DNA from: Sophora flavescens | Taxonomy: Eukaryota; Streptophyta; Magnoliopsida; Fabales; Fabaceae | Direction: 5' to 3' | Length of the DNA stretch: 64,000 nucleotides | Assembly: GCA_030762895.1 (NCBI GenBank) | Contig: JAUPTC010000122.1 | Span: forward strand, 1-64,000 | Shown: positions 14,716-27,964 of the stretch, piece after piece | Layout of the letters: every line of letters starts with the position of its first letter | Position numbering within the stretch: the first letter of the stretch is position 1 | Program-made: the position numbers and the translations under genes | The notes under the pieces: model-generated | Database searches by the model: none | Told to the model about the DNA's origin: nothing | Seen by the model: the letters and a program-made list of their open reading frames with translations, nothing else

Positions 14716-16619
14716 CACTACAAAAAATATGGTGTTTTACGGCGGTTTTTTATATGTCAAATAGCGGCGTGCTTGAACCGCTAAAATTTTTACGGCGGTT
14801 TAGAAACCGCCTCGTAAACGACCGTCGCAAGTCGCTTTTTGCGGCGGTTTTTCACAACCGCCGGCACTACTTGCCGCTAATTTAGTGGCGGTTCTAAACC
14901 GCCACAAAAAACATATTTTGAATTACCTATAAATATAGCGGCGGTTCTAAACCGCCACCAAATACCACAATTTTTAATATACAGAATTATAACGGCGGTT
15001 TGTAACCGCCGCCAGCTAGCTAGCGGCGGTTCTAAACCGCCACAAAATATCACAATTTTTAATATACAGAATTATAACGGCGGTTTGAAACCGCCGCCAA
15101 AACTACTACATTAATAGTAGATAAAATATAGCGGCATGGTTTTAAACCGCCACAAAATATTAAATATTTGTTTTTTTTTTAAACTCGATTCAATTCATTA
15201 TTTGTCTAATTTTTTTAATATCCCTGTTTTAATAAAAACTTTATACTAAGAACTAATAAATTTATTAAATTGATACACAAAAATGCTTCAAAACCTAATC
15301 ATTAAAATGATAAGAACATTATTAATAATCTGGAAAAAGCAAAATATTATTCAAAATTATCCTAACATAAAAACATATGTAAATACAAGTTTTTGTTTTT
15401 GACACCATTTACATATAATATATCTAATTAAATCTGTGTGATGATGAAGTTCCACGATCTTCGTGGTCATGACTAGAGGCGTAAGATCGCCTCACTTCTC
15501 TAGGCGATCAGTAAATCGCCACCGGAATTGAAAGATAAAATCACAAATTAGATGCGAATAACTAATTTCACAACAAAGACATCCAAATTCAAAGCAAGTT
15601 GCAACCATAACTATTTACCCGATTTCCTTAAAATTTTGCATAAGAAAAGCAACTTGGGCTTTCATGTCATCATAGTCAACAAGTTTTGCCTTTAATGAAT
15701 CCATTTCAACTACTTGTGCCTTTAACCCATCAACTTCTGATTCTAGCTTTTGAATTTTGGCATTAGCCGCTTCCAAGTCACTAGACCGATTAGTGGGTCC
15801 ATATATTTGAGTTTTGTTCACCCCGAATCCCACACCACTCGGAGTCGCCCCAGATGCTCGGTCCAAAAACTTTTACAAAAGCCTCATTCTCAGAGTGAGA
15901 GTTATTAATTTCATTTTGTAATTGTTCCTACATATAAGCAAACTGCACAATGTTCATAATATGTAACAAGAATCCAAAGAAAACAATTTCCATCCAAACT
16001 TACTCGCTTTGAGTCTTGCCTCCTCGCTAACATAGGATCCATCCTTTCTTTTATGAGCAATAGGATACATATCACCTTTACTATAGGGTCGCTTGTCTTG
16101 CTTTTCCTAAGTTTTTGTACCATACAAGCAGTAATGTTATAATAAAATCACTTCATTTCCAAAAATTATTCAACATCATAACAATATATACGATTATACC
16201 ATTTCATCTTTCTTTCTTGGAAGTGACTTTGACCCTAATGTGTGATGAATCACTTGTTTTTGGCGATTTGTCTGCGTTTTTTTCAGCTTTTTCCCGCATA
16301 GTTAACAAAAATGACAATCAATAAATGATATATCGAGTTAGGAAAAAAAAATCAGATTTATGATTATTACCAGAGATTTTTCACTTAGTCTATATTGCAA
16401 ATAGACAACCCAATGGTCGGGGGATTTTTGGTGGGTGCAACCGACAATTTTGGTCGAAACTAAGCTCCCAGCTTATAAAAGTTATTAAACATTTTGCACC
16501 TATTGTCCTTCCATTTTTTCCCCAAGCTAGCAAAGATATACCTTTGTGACCCCAAACACCGAAACTGCTTCTAAAACCCTAACTATGTTCATCTTCTCCT
16601 TAAGTTTCTTAAGAACACC
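14716..16619 (-). repeat. Array unit 8
   Basis: 1,904 bp, among the longest. Extra GCTA copies sit between the two 84-bp duplicates at about 15015. Confidence 0.9.
15424..16619 (-). pseudogene. Transposase_24-type gene fragment, unit 8
   Basis: Exon 4 is open from its donor through GVGFGV. The frame is lost at about 15838-15850 (actcggagtcgcccc). Confidence 0.75.
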
Positions 16620-18512
16620 CACTACAAAAAAATATGGTGTTTTTTGCGCTGTTTTATATGTCAAATAGCGAGGTTTGAACCGCCGCTAAAATTTTACGGC
16701 GGTTTAGAAACCGCCCGTAAACGACCGTCGGGGTCGCTTTATGGCGGCGGTTTTTCACAACCGCTGGCACTACTTGTCGCTAATTTAGTGGCGGTTCTAA
16801 ACCGCCACAAAAAAACATATTTTGAATTACCTATAAATATATAGCGCGGTTCTAAACCGCCACCAAATACCACAATTTTTAATATACAGAATTATAACGG
16901 CGGTTTGTAATCGCCGCTAAGCTAGCGGCGGTTCTAAACCGCCACAAAATATCACAATTTTTAATATACAGAAATTATAACGGCGGTTTGAAACCGCCGC
17001 CAAAACTACTACATTAATAGTAGATAAAATATAGCGGCGGTTTTAAACCGCCACAAAATATTAAATATTTGTTTTTTTTTTTAAACTGATTCAATTCATT
17101 ATTTGTCTAATTTTTTTAATATCCCTGTTTTAATAAAAACTTTATACTAAGAACTAATAAATTTATTAAATTGATACACAAAAATGCTTCAAAACCTAAT
17201 CATTAAAATGATAAGAACATTATTAATAATCTGCAAAAAGCAAAATATTATTCAAAATTATCCTAACATAAAAACATATGTAAATACAAGTTTTTGTTTT
17301 TGACACCATTTACATATAATATATCTAATTAAATCTGTGTGATGATGAAGTTCCACGATCTTCGTGGTCATGACTAGAGGCGTAAGATCGCCTCACTTCT
17401 CTAGGCGATCAGTAATCGCCACCTGGAATTGAAAGATAAAATCACAAATTAGATGCGAATAACTAATTTCACAACAAAGACATCCAAATTCAAGCAAGTT
17501 GCAACCATAACTATTTACCCGATTTCCCTTAAAATTTTGCATAAGAAAAGCAACTTGGGCTTTCATGTCATCATAGTCAACAAGTTTTGCCTTTAATGAA
17601 TCCATTTCAACTACTTGTGCCTTTAACCCATCAACTTCGATTCTAGCTTTTGAATTTTGGCATTAGCCGCTTCCAAGTCACTAGACCGATTAGTGGGTCC
17701 ATATATTTGAGTTTTGTTCACCCCGAATCCCACACCACGGAGTCGCCCAGATGCTCGTCCAAAAACTTTTACAAAAGCCTCATTCTCGTAGAGCAGAGTT
17801 ATTAATTTCATTTTGTAATTGTTCCTACATATAAGCAACTGTGACAATGTTCATAACATGTAACAAAGAATCCAAAGAAAACAATTTCCATCCAAACTTA
17901 CCGCTTTGAGTCTTGCCTCCTCGCTAACATAGGATCCATCCTTTCTTTTATGAGCAATAGGATACATATCACCTTTACTATAGGGTCGCTTGTCTTGCTT
18001 TTCCTAAGTTTTTGTACCATACAAGCAAGAATGTTATAATAAAATCACTTCATTTCCAAAAATTATTCAACATCATAACAATATATACGATTATACCATT
18101 TCATCTTTCTTTCTTGGAAGTGACTTTGACCCTAATGTGTGATGAATCACTTGTTTTTGGCGATTTCGTATTTTTTTTTCAGCTTTTTCCCGCATAGTTA
18201 ACAAAAATGACAATCAATAAATGATATATCGAGTTAGGAAAAAAAATCAGATTTATGATTATTACCAGAGATTTTTCACTTAGTCTATATTGCAAATAGA
18301 CAACCCAATGGTCGGGGGATTTTTGGTGGGTGCAACCGACAATTTTGGTCGAAACTAAGCTCCCAGCTATAAAAGTTATTAAACATTTTGCACCTATTGT
18401 CCTTCCATTTTTTCCCAAGCTAGCAAAGATATACCTTTTGTGACCCAAACACGAAACTGTTTCTAAAACCCTAACTATGTTCATCTTCCCCCTTAAGTTT
18501 CTTAAGAACACC
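16620..18512 (-). repeat. Array unit 9
   Basis: 1,893 bp. The first palindrome is degraded (agcgaggtttgaacc, about 16667). The last palindrome (17033) is perfect. Confidence 0.9.
17325..18512 (-). pseudogene. Transposase_24-type gene fragment, unit 9
   Basis: Base lost at about 17638 in exon 4. The exon 5 acceptor AG is kept (cctgg). The end of exon 2 nearest its acceptor is altered at 18167-18180. Confidence 0.75.
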
Positions 18513-20404
18513 CACTACAAAAAATATGGTGTTTTTATGTGTTTTATATGTCAAATAGCGGCGGCTTGAACCGCTTAAAATTTTACTGCGGTTTAGAAAC
18601 CGCCTTAAAACGACCTGTCGCGAAGTCTGTTTTTGCGGCGGTTTTTCACAACCGCCGGCACTACGGTCGTAATTTAGTGGCGGTTCTAAACCGCCACAAA
18701 AAACATATTTTGAATTACCTATAAATATATAGCTATGTTCTAAACCGCCACCAAATACCACAATTTTTAATATACAGAATTATAACGGCGGTTTGTAATC
18801 CGCCTAAAGCTAGCGGCGGTTCTAAACCGCCACAAAATATCACAATTTTTAATATACAGAATTATAACGGCGGTTTGAAACCGCCGCCAAAACTACTACA
18901 TTAATAGTAGATAAAATATAGCGGCGGTTTTAAACCGCCACAAAATATTAAATATTTGTTTTTTTTTTAAACTGATTCAATTCATTATTTGTCTAATTTT
19001 TTTAATATCCCTGTTTTAATAAAAACTTTATACTAAGAACTAATAAATTTATTAAATTGATACACAAAAAAGCTTCAAAACCTAATCATTAAAATGATAA
19101 GAACATTATTAATAATCTGCAAAAAGCAAAATATTATTCAAAATTATCCTAACATAAAAACATATGTAAATACAAGTTTTTGTTTTTGACACCATTTACA
19201 TATAATATATCTAATTAAATCTGTGTGATGATGAAGTTCCACGATCTTCGTGGTCATGACTAGAGGCGTAAGATCGCCTCACTTCTCTAGGCGATTGTCA
19301 GAATCGCCACCGGAATTGAAAGATAAAATCACAAATTAGATGCGAATAACTAATTTCACAACAAAGACATCCAAATTCAAGCAAGTTGCAACCATAACTA
19401 TTTACCCGATTTCCTTAAAATTTTGCATAAGAAAAGCAACTTGGGCTTTCATGTCATCATAGTCAACAAGTTTTGCCTTTAATGAATCCATTTCAACTAC
19501 TTGTGCCTTTAACCCATCAACTTCGATTCTAGCTTTTGAATTTTGGCATTAGCCGCTTCCAAGTCACTAGACCGATTAGTGGGTCCATATATTTGAGTTT
19601 TGTTCACCCCGAATCCCACACCACGGAGTCGCCCAGTGATGCTCGGTCCAAAACTTTTACAAAAGCCTCATTCTCAAGAGCAGAGTTATTAATTTCATTT
19701 TGTAATTGTTCCTACATATAAGCAAACTGCACAATGTTCATAATATGTAACAAAGAACCAAAGAAAACAATTTCCATCCAAACTTACTCGCTTTGAGTCT
19801 TGCCTCCTCGCTAACATAGGATCCATCCTTTCTTTTATGAGCAATAGGATACATATCACCTTTACTATAGGGTCGCTTGTGTTGCTTTTGCTAAGTTTTT
19901 GTACCATACAAGCAAAGAATGTTATAATAAAATCACTTCATTTCCAAAAATTATTCAACATCATAACAATATATACGATTATACCATTTCATCTTTCTTT
20001 CTTGGAAGTGACTTTGACCCTAATGTGTGATGAATCACTTGTTTTTGGCGATTTGCTGCGTTTTTTTTCAGCTTTTTCCTGCATAGTTAACAAAAATGAC
20101 AATCAATAAATGATATATCGAGTTAGGAAAAAAAAAATCAGATTTATGATTATTACCAGAGATTTTTCACTTAGTCTATATTGCAAATAGACAACCCAAT
20201 GGTCGGGGGGGATTTTTGGTGGGTGCAACTGACAATTTTGGTCGAAACTAAGCTCCCAGTTATAAAAGTTATTAAACATTTTGCACCTATTGTCCTTCCA
20301 TTTTTTCCCCAAGCTAGCAAAGATATACCTTTGTGACCCAAACACCGAAACTGTTCTAAAACCCTAACTATGTTCATCTTCTCCTTAAGTTTCTTAAGAA
20401 CACC
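18513..20404 (-). repeat. Array unit 10
   Basis: 1,892 bp. The left palindrome of the 84-bp duplication is reduced to tagctatgttctaaacc at about 18730. Confidence 0.9.
19211..20404 (-). pseudogene. Transposase_24-type gene fragment, unit 10
   Basis: Base lost in exon 4 at about 19524. The exon 2 acceptor CAG is present. Exon 1 has the longer G run typical of open copies. Confidence 0.75.
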
Positions 20405-22282
20405 CACTACAAAAATATGGTGTTTTACGGCGGTTTTATATGTCAAATAGCGGCGGTTTGAACCGCCGCTAAAAATTTTACGGCGGTTTAGAAACCGCCC
20501 GTAAACGACCGTCGCGAGTCGCTTTTGCGGCGGTTTTTCACAACCGCGGCACTACTGCCGTAATTTAGTGGCGGTTCTAAACCGCCACAAAAAACATATT
20601 TTGAATTACCTATAAAATAGCGGCGGTTCTAAACCGCCACCAAATACCACAATTTTTAATATACAGAATTATAACGCGTTTGTAATCGCCGCAAAGTTAG
20701 CGGCGGTTCTAAACCGCCACAAAATATCACAATTTTTAATATACAGAATTATAACGGCGGTTTGAAACCGCCGCCAAAACTACTACATTAATAGTAGATA
20801 AAATATAGCGGCGGTTTTAAACCGCCACAAAATATTAAATATTTGTTTTTTTTTAAACTGATTCAATTCATTATTTGTCTAATTTTTTTAATATCCCTGT
20901 TTTAATAAAAACTTTATACTAAGAACTAATAAATTTATTAAATTGATACACAAAAATGCTTCAAAACCTAATCATTAAAATGATAAGAACATTATTAATA
21001 ATCTGCAAAAAGCAAAATATTATTCAAAATTATCCTAACATAAAAACATATGTAAATACAAGTTTTTGTTTTTGACACCATTTACATATAATATATCTAA
21101 TTAAATCTGTGTGATGATGAAGTTCCACGATCTTCGTGGTCATGACTAGAGGCGTAAGATCGCCTCACTTCTCTAGGCGATCTGTAATCGCCACCGGAAT
21201 TGAAAGATAAAATCACAAATTAGATGCGAATAACTAATTTCACAACAAAGACATCCAAATTCAAGCAAGTTGCAACCATAACTATTTACCTGATTTCCCT
21301 TAAAATTTTGCATAAGAAAAGCAACTTGGGCTTTCATGTCATCATAGTCAACAAGTTTTGCCTTTAATGAATCCATTTCAACTACTTGTGCCTTTAACCC
21401 ATCAACTTCTGATTCTAGCTTTTGAATTTTGGCATTAGCCGCTTCCAAGTCACTAGACCGATTAGTGGGTCCATATATTTGAGTTTTGTTCACCCCGAAT
21501 CCCACACCACGGAGTCGCCCAGATGCTCGGTCCAAAACTTTTACAAAAGCCTCATTCTCAAGAGCAGAGTTATTAATTTCATTTTGTAATTGTTCCTACA
21601 TATAAGCAACCGGACAATGTTCATAATATGTAACAAGAATCCAAAGAAAACAATTTCCATCCAAACTTACCGCTTTGAGTCTTGCCTCCTCGCTAACATA
21701 GGATCCATCCTTTCTTTTATGAGCAATAGGATACATATCACCTTTACTATAGGGTCGCGTGTCTTGCGTTTCCGAAGTTTTTGTTACCAACAAGAAAGAA
21801 TGTTATAATAAAATCACTTCATTTCCAAAAATTATTCAACATCATAACAATATATACGATTATACCATTTCATCTTTCTTTCTTGGAAGTGACTTTGACC
21901 CTAATGTGTGATGAATCACTTGTTTTTGGCGATTTGCTGCGTTTTTTTTCAGCTTTTTCCTGCATAGTTAACAAAAATGACAATCAATAAATGATATATC
22001 GAGTTAGGAAAAAAAAAATCAGATTTATGATTATTACCAGAGATTTTTCACTTAGTCTATATTGCAAATAGACAACCCAATGGTCGGGGGATTTTTGGTG
22101 GTGCAACCGACAATTTTGGTCGAAACTAAGCTCCCAGCTATAAAAGTTATTAAACATTTTGCACCTATTGTCCTTCCATTTTTTCCCAAGCTAGCAAAGA
22201 TATACCTTTGTGACCCAAACACCGAAACTGTTCTAAAACCCTAACTATGTTCATCTTCTCCCTTAAGTTTCTTAAGAACACC
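20405..22282 (-). repeat. Array unit 11
   Basis: 1,878 bp. A short diverged patch lies at 21760-21800, across the exon 3 acceptor. Confidence 0.9.
21097..22282 (-). pseudogene. Transposase_24-type gene fragment, unit 11
   Basis: Exon 4 is open from its donor to about 21520. The start of exon 3 and its acceptor are altered in the patch 21760-21800. Confidence 0.75.
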
Positions 22283-24179
22283 CACTACAAAAAAATATGG
22301 TGTTTTACGGCTGGTTTTATATGTCAAATAGCGGCGGTTTGAACCGCCGCTAAAATTTTACTACGGCGGTTTAGAAACCGCCTTAAACGACCGTCCGCGA
22401 AGTCTGTTTTATGGCGGTTTTTCACAACCACTGGCACTACTTGCCGCTAATTTAGTGGCGGTTCTAAACCGCCACAAAAAACATATTTTGAATTACCTAT
22501 AAAATATAGCGGCGGTTCTAAACCGCCACCAAATACCACAATTTTTAATATACAGAATTATAACGGCGGTTTGTAACCGCCGCAGTTAGTTAGCGGCGGT
22601 TCTAAACCGCCACAAAATATCACAATTTTTAATATACAGAATTATAACGGCGGTTTGAAACCGCCGCCAAAACTACTACATTAATAGTAGATAAAATATA
22701 GCGGCTGTTTTAAACCGCCACAAAATATTAAATATTTGTTTTTTTTTTTAAACTCGATTCAATTCATTATTTGTCTAATTTTTTTAATATCCCTGTTTTA
22801 ATAAAAACTTTATACTAAGAACTAATAAATTTATTAAATTGATACACAAAAATGCTTCAAAACCTAATCATTAAAATGATAAGAACATTATTAATAATCT
22901 GCAAAAAGCAAAATATTATTCAAAATTATCCTAACATAAAAACATATGTAAATACAAGTTTTTGTTTTTGACACCATTTACATATAATATATCTAATTAA
23001 ATCTGTGTGATGATGAAGTTCCACGATCTTCGTGGTCATGACTAGAGGCGTAAGATCGCCTCACTTCTCTAGGCGATCAGAATCGCCACCGGAATTGAAA
23101 GATAAAATCACAAATTAGATGCGAATAACTAATTTCACAACAAAGACATCCAAATTCAAGCAAGTTGCAACCATAACTATTTACCCGATTTCCTTAAAAT
23201 TTTGCATAAGAAAAGCAACTTGGGCTTTCATGTCATCATAGTCAACAAGTTTTGCCTTTAATGAATCCATTTCAACTACTTGTGCCTTTAACCCATCAAC
23301 TTCTGATTCTAGCTTTTGAATTTTGGCATTAGCCGCTTCCAAGTCACTAGACCGATTAGTGGGTCCATATATTTGAGTTTTGTTCACCCCGAATCCCACA
23401 CCACGGAGTCGTCCCAGATGCTCGTCCAAAAACTTTTACAAAAGCCTCATTCTCGCAGAGCAGAGTTATTAATTTCATTTTGTAATTGTTCCTACATATA
23501 AGCAAACCAGACAATGTTCATAATATGTAACAAAGAACCAAAGAAAACAATTTCCATCCAAACTTACCGCTTTGAGTCTTGCCTCCTCGCTAACATAGGA
23601 TCCATCCTTTCTTTTATGAGCAATAGGATACATATCACCTTTACTATAGGGTCGCTTGTCTTGCTTTTCCTAAGTTTTTGTACCATACAAGCAAGAATGT
23701 TATAATAAAATCACTTCATTTCCAAAAATTATTCAACATCATAACAATATATACGATTATACCATTTCATCTTTCTTTCTTGGAAGTGACTTTGACCCTA
23801 ATGTGTGATGAATCACTTGTTTTTGGCGATTTGCTGCTTTTTTCAGCTTTTTCCCCGCATAGTTAACAAAAATGACAATCAATAAATGATATATCGAGTT
23901 AGGAAAAAAAAATCAGATTTATGATTATTACCAGAGATTTTTCACTTAGTCTATATTGCAAATAGACAACCCAATGGTCGGGGGATTTTTGGTGGGTGCA
24001 ACCGACAATTTTGGTCGAAACTAAGCTCCCAGCTATAAAAGTTATTAAACATTTTGCACCTATTGTCCTTCCATTTTTTCCCCAAGCTAGCAAAGATATA
24101 CCTTTTGTGACCCAAACACCGAAACTGCTCTAAAACCCTAACTATGTTCATCTTCTCCCTTAAGTTTCTTAAGAACACC
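22283..24179 (-). repeat. Array unit 12
   Basis: 1,897 bp. Palindromes near 22445-22675 are nearly all complete. Confidence 0.9.
22993..24179 (-). pseudogene. Transposase_24-type gene fragment, unit 12
   Basis: Exon 4 is open through GVGFGV and shifted at about 23411 (gtcgtcccag). The exon 5 acceptor is lost. Confidence 0.75.
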
Positions 24180-26068
24180 CACTACAAAAATATGGTGTTT
24201 TACGGCGGTTTTATATGTCAAATAGCTGCGGCTTGAACCGCCGCTAAAAATTTTACGGCGGTTTAGAAACCGCCTTCGTAAACGACCGTCGCGAGTCGTT
24301 TTGCGGCGGTTTTTCACAACCGCTGGCACTACTTGCCGTAATTTAGTGGCGGTTCTAAACCGCCACAAAAACATATTTTGAATTACCTATAAATATAGCA
24401 GTGTTCTAAACCGCCACCAAATACCACAATTTTTAATATACAGAATTATAACGCGGTTTGTAATCGCCGCTAAGCTAGCGGCGGTTCTAAACCGCCACAA
24501 AATATCACAATTTTTAATATACAGAATTATAACGGCGGTTTGAAACCGCCGCCAAAACTACTACATTAATAGTAGATAAAATATAGCGGCGGTTTTAAAC
24601 CGCCACAAAATATTAAATATTTGTTTTTTTTTTAAACTGATTCAATTCATTATTTGTCTAATTTTTTTAATATCCCTGTTTTAATAAAAACTTTATACTA
24701 AGAACTAATAAATTTATTAAATTGATACACAAAAATGCTTCAAAACCTAATCATTAAAATGATAAGAACATTATTAATAATCTGCAAAAAGCAAAATATT
24801 ATTCAAAATTATCCTAACATAAAAACATATGTAAATACAAGTTTTTGTTTTTGACACCATTTACATATAATATATCTAATTAAACTGTGTGATGATGAAG
24901 TTCCACGATCTTCGTGGTCATGACTAGAGGCGTAAGATCGCCTCACTTCTCTAGGCGATCAGAATCCCGCCACCGGAATTGAAAGATAAAATCACAAATT
25001 AGATGCGAATAACTAATTTCACAACAAAGACATCCAAATTCAAGCAAGTTGCAACCATAACTATTTACCCGATTTCCCTTAAAATTTTGCATAAGAAAAG
25101 CAACTTGGGCTTTCATGTCATCATAGTCAACAAGTTTTGCCTTTAATGAATCCATTTCAACTACTTGTGCCTTTAACCCATCAACTTCTCGATTCTAGCT
25201 TTTGAATTTTGGCATTAGCCGCTTCCAAGTCACTAGACCGATTAGTGGGTCCATATATTTGAGTTTTGTTCACCCCGAATCCCACACCACGGAGTCGCCC
25301 AGATGCTCGGGTCCAAAAACTTTTACAAAAGCCTCATTCTCGAGAGCAGAGTTATTAATTTCATTTTGTAATTGTTCCTACATATAAGCAAACTGCACAA
25401 TGTTCATAATATGTAACAAAAGAATCCAAAGAAAACAATTTCCATCCAAACTTACTCGCTTTGAGTCTTGCCTCCTCGCTAACATAGGATCCATCCTTTC
25501 TTTTATGAGCAATAGGATACATATCACCTTTACTATAGGGTCGCTTGTCTTGCTTTTCCTAAGTTTTTGTACCATACAAGCAAGAATGTTATAATAAAAT
25601 CACTTCATTTCCAAAAATTATTCAACATCATAACAATATATACGATTATACCATTTCATCTTTCTTTCTTGGAAGTGACTTTGACCCTAATGTGTGATGA
25701 ATCACTTGTTTTTGGCGATTTGCTGCTTTTTTTCAGCTTTTTCCCGCATAGTTAACAAAAATGACAATCAATAAATGATATATCGAGTTAGGAAAAAAAA
25801 TCAGATTTATGATTATTACCAGAGATTTTTCACTTAGTCTATATTGCAAATAGACAACCCAATGGTCGGGGGATTTTTGGTGGGTGCAATCGACAATTTT
25901 GGTCGAAACTAAGCTCCCAGCTTATAAAAGTTATTAAACATTTTGCACCTATTGTCCTTCCATTTTTTCCCCAAGCTAGCAAAGATATACCTTTGTGACC
26001 CGAAACACCAAAACTGTTCTAAAACCCTAACTATGTTCATCTTCTCCCTTAAGTTTCTTAAGAACACC
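24180..26068 (-). repeat. Array unit 13
   Basis: 1,889 bp. One palindrome of the duplication is reduced (tagcagtgttctaaacc, about 24396). Confidence 0.9.
24876..26068 (-). pseudogene. Transposase_24-type gene fragment, unit 13
   Basis: An inserted C at about 25190 (cttctcgattc) shifts the frame within the coiled coil. Confidence 0.75.
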
Positions 26069-27964
26069 CACTACAAAAATATGGTGTTTTACGGCGGTTT
26101 TTATATGTCAAATAGGAGGCTTGAACCGCCGCTAAAATTTTACGGCGGTTTAGAAACCGCCTCGTAAACGACCGTCGCGAAGTCGCTTTTGCGGCGGTTT
26201 TTCACAACCACTGGCACTACTTGCCGCTAATTTAGTGGCGGTTCTAAACCGCCACAAAAAACATATTTTGAATTACCTATAAATATAGCGGCGGCTCTAA
26301 ACCGCCACCAAATACCACAATTTTTAATATACAGAATTATAACGGCGGTTTGTAATCACGCCAAAGTTAGCGGCGGTTCTAAACCGCCACAAAATATCAC
26401 AATTTTTAATATACAGAATTATAACGGCGGTTTGAAACCGCCGCCAAAACTACTACATTAATAGTAGATAAAATATAGCGGCGGTTTTAAACCGCCACAA
26501 AATATTAAATATTTGTTTTTTTTTTAAACTCGATTCAATTCATTATTTGTCTAATTTTTTTAATATCCCTGTTTTAATAAAAACTTTATACTAAGAACTA
26601 ATAAATTTATTAAATTGATACACAAAAATGCTTCAAAACCTAATCATTAAAATGATAAGAACATTATTAATAATCTGCAAAAAGCAAAATATTATTCAAA
26701 ATTATCCTAACATAAAAACATATGTAAATACAAGTTTTTGTTTTTGACACCATTTACATATAATATATCTAATTAAGTCTGTGTGATGATGAAGTTCCAC
26801 GATCTTCAGGGTCATGACTAGAGGCGTAAGATCGTCTCACTTCTCTAGGCGATTGTAAATCGCCACCGGAATTGAAAGATAAAATCACAAATTAGATGCG
26901 AATAACTAATTTCACAACAAAGACATCCAAATTCAAAGCAAGTTGCAACCATAACTATTTACCTGATTTCCCTTAAAATTTTGCATAAGAAAAGCAACTT
27001 GGGCTTTCATGTCATCATAGTCAACAAGTTTTGCCTTTAATGAATCCATTTCAACTACTTGTGACTTTAACCCATCAACTTCTGATTCTAGCTTTTGAAT
27101 TTTGGCATTAGCTGCTTCCAAGTCACTAGACCGATTAGTGGGTCCATATATTTGAGTTTTGTTCACCCCGAATCCCACACCACGGAGTCGCCCAGATGCT
27201 CGGTCCAAAAACTTTTACAAAAGCCTCATTCTCAAGAGAGTTGAGTTATTAATTTCATTTTGTAATTGTTCCTACATATAAGCAAACTGCACAATGTTCA
27301 TAATATGTAACAAAGAATCCAAAGAAAACAATTTCCATCCAAACTTACCGCTTTGAGTCTTGCCTCCTCGCTAACATAGGATCCATCCTTTCTTTTATGA
27401 GCAATAGGATACATATCACCTTTACTATAGGGTCGCTTGTGTTGCTTTTCCTAATTTTTTGTACCATACAAGCAAAGAATGTTATAATAAAAACACTTCA
27501 TTTCCAAAAATTATTCAACATCATAACAATATATACGATTATACCATTTCATCTTTCTTTCTTGGAAGTGACTTTGACCCTAATGTGTGATGAATCACTT
27601 GTTTTTGGCGATTTGCTGCATTTTTTTCAGCTTTTTCCTGCATAGTTAACAAAAATGACAATCAATAAATGATATATCGAGTTAGGAAAAAAAAATCAGA
27701 TTTATGATTATTACCAGAGATTTTTCACTTAGTCTATATTGCAAATAGACAACCCAATGGTCGGGGGGGATTTTTGGTGGGTGCAACTGACAATTTTGGT
27801 CGAAACTAAGCTCCCAGCTTATAAAAGTTATTAAACATTTTGCACCTATTGTCCTTCCATTTTTTCCCAAGCTAGCAAAGATATACCTTTTGTGACCCAA
27901 ACACCGAAACTGTTCTAAAACCCTAACTATGTTCATCTTCTCCCTTAAGTTTCTTAAGAACACC
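26069..27964 (-). repeat. Array unit 14
   Basis: 1,896 bp. Shares with unit 1 the stop-codon context aattaagtc (26770) and the exon 4 change gactttaac (27063), although the two lie 13 units apart. Confidence 0.9.
26769..27964 (-). pseudogene. Transposase_24-type gene fragment, unit 14
   Basis: Exon 4 is open from its donor to 27208. Has GLKSQ as in unit 1. The donor (CAG|GTAAAT) and the exon 2 acceptor are kept. Confidence 0.75.
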
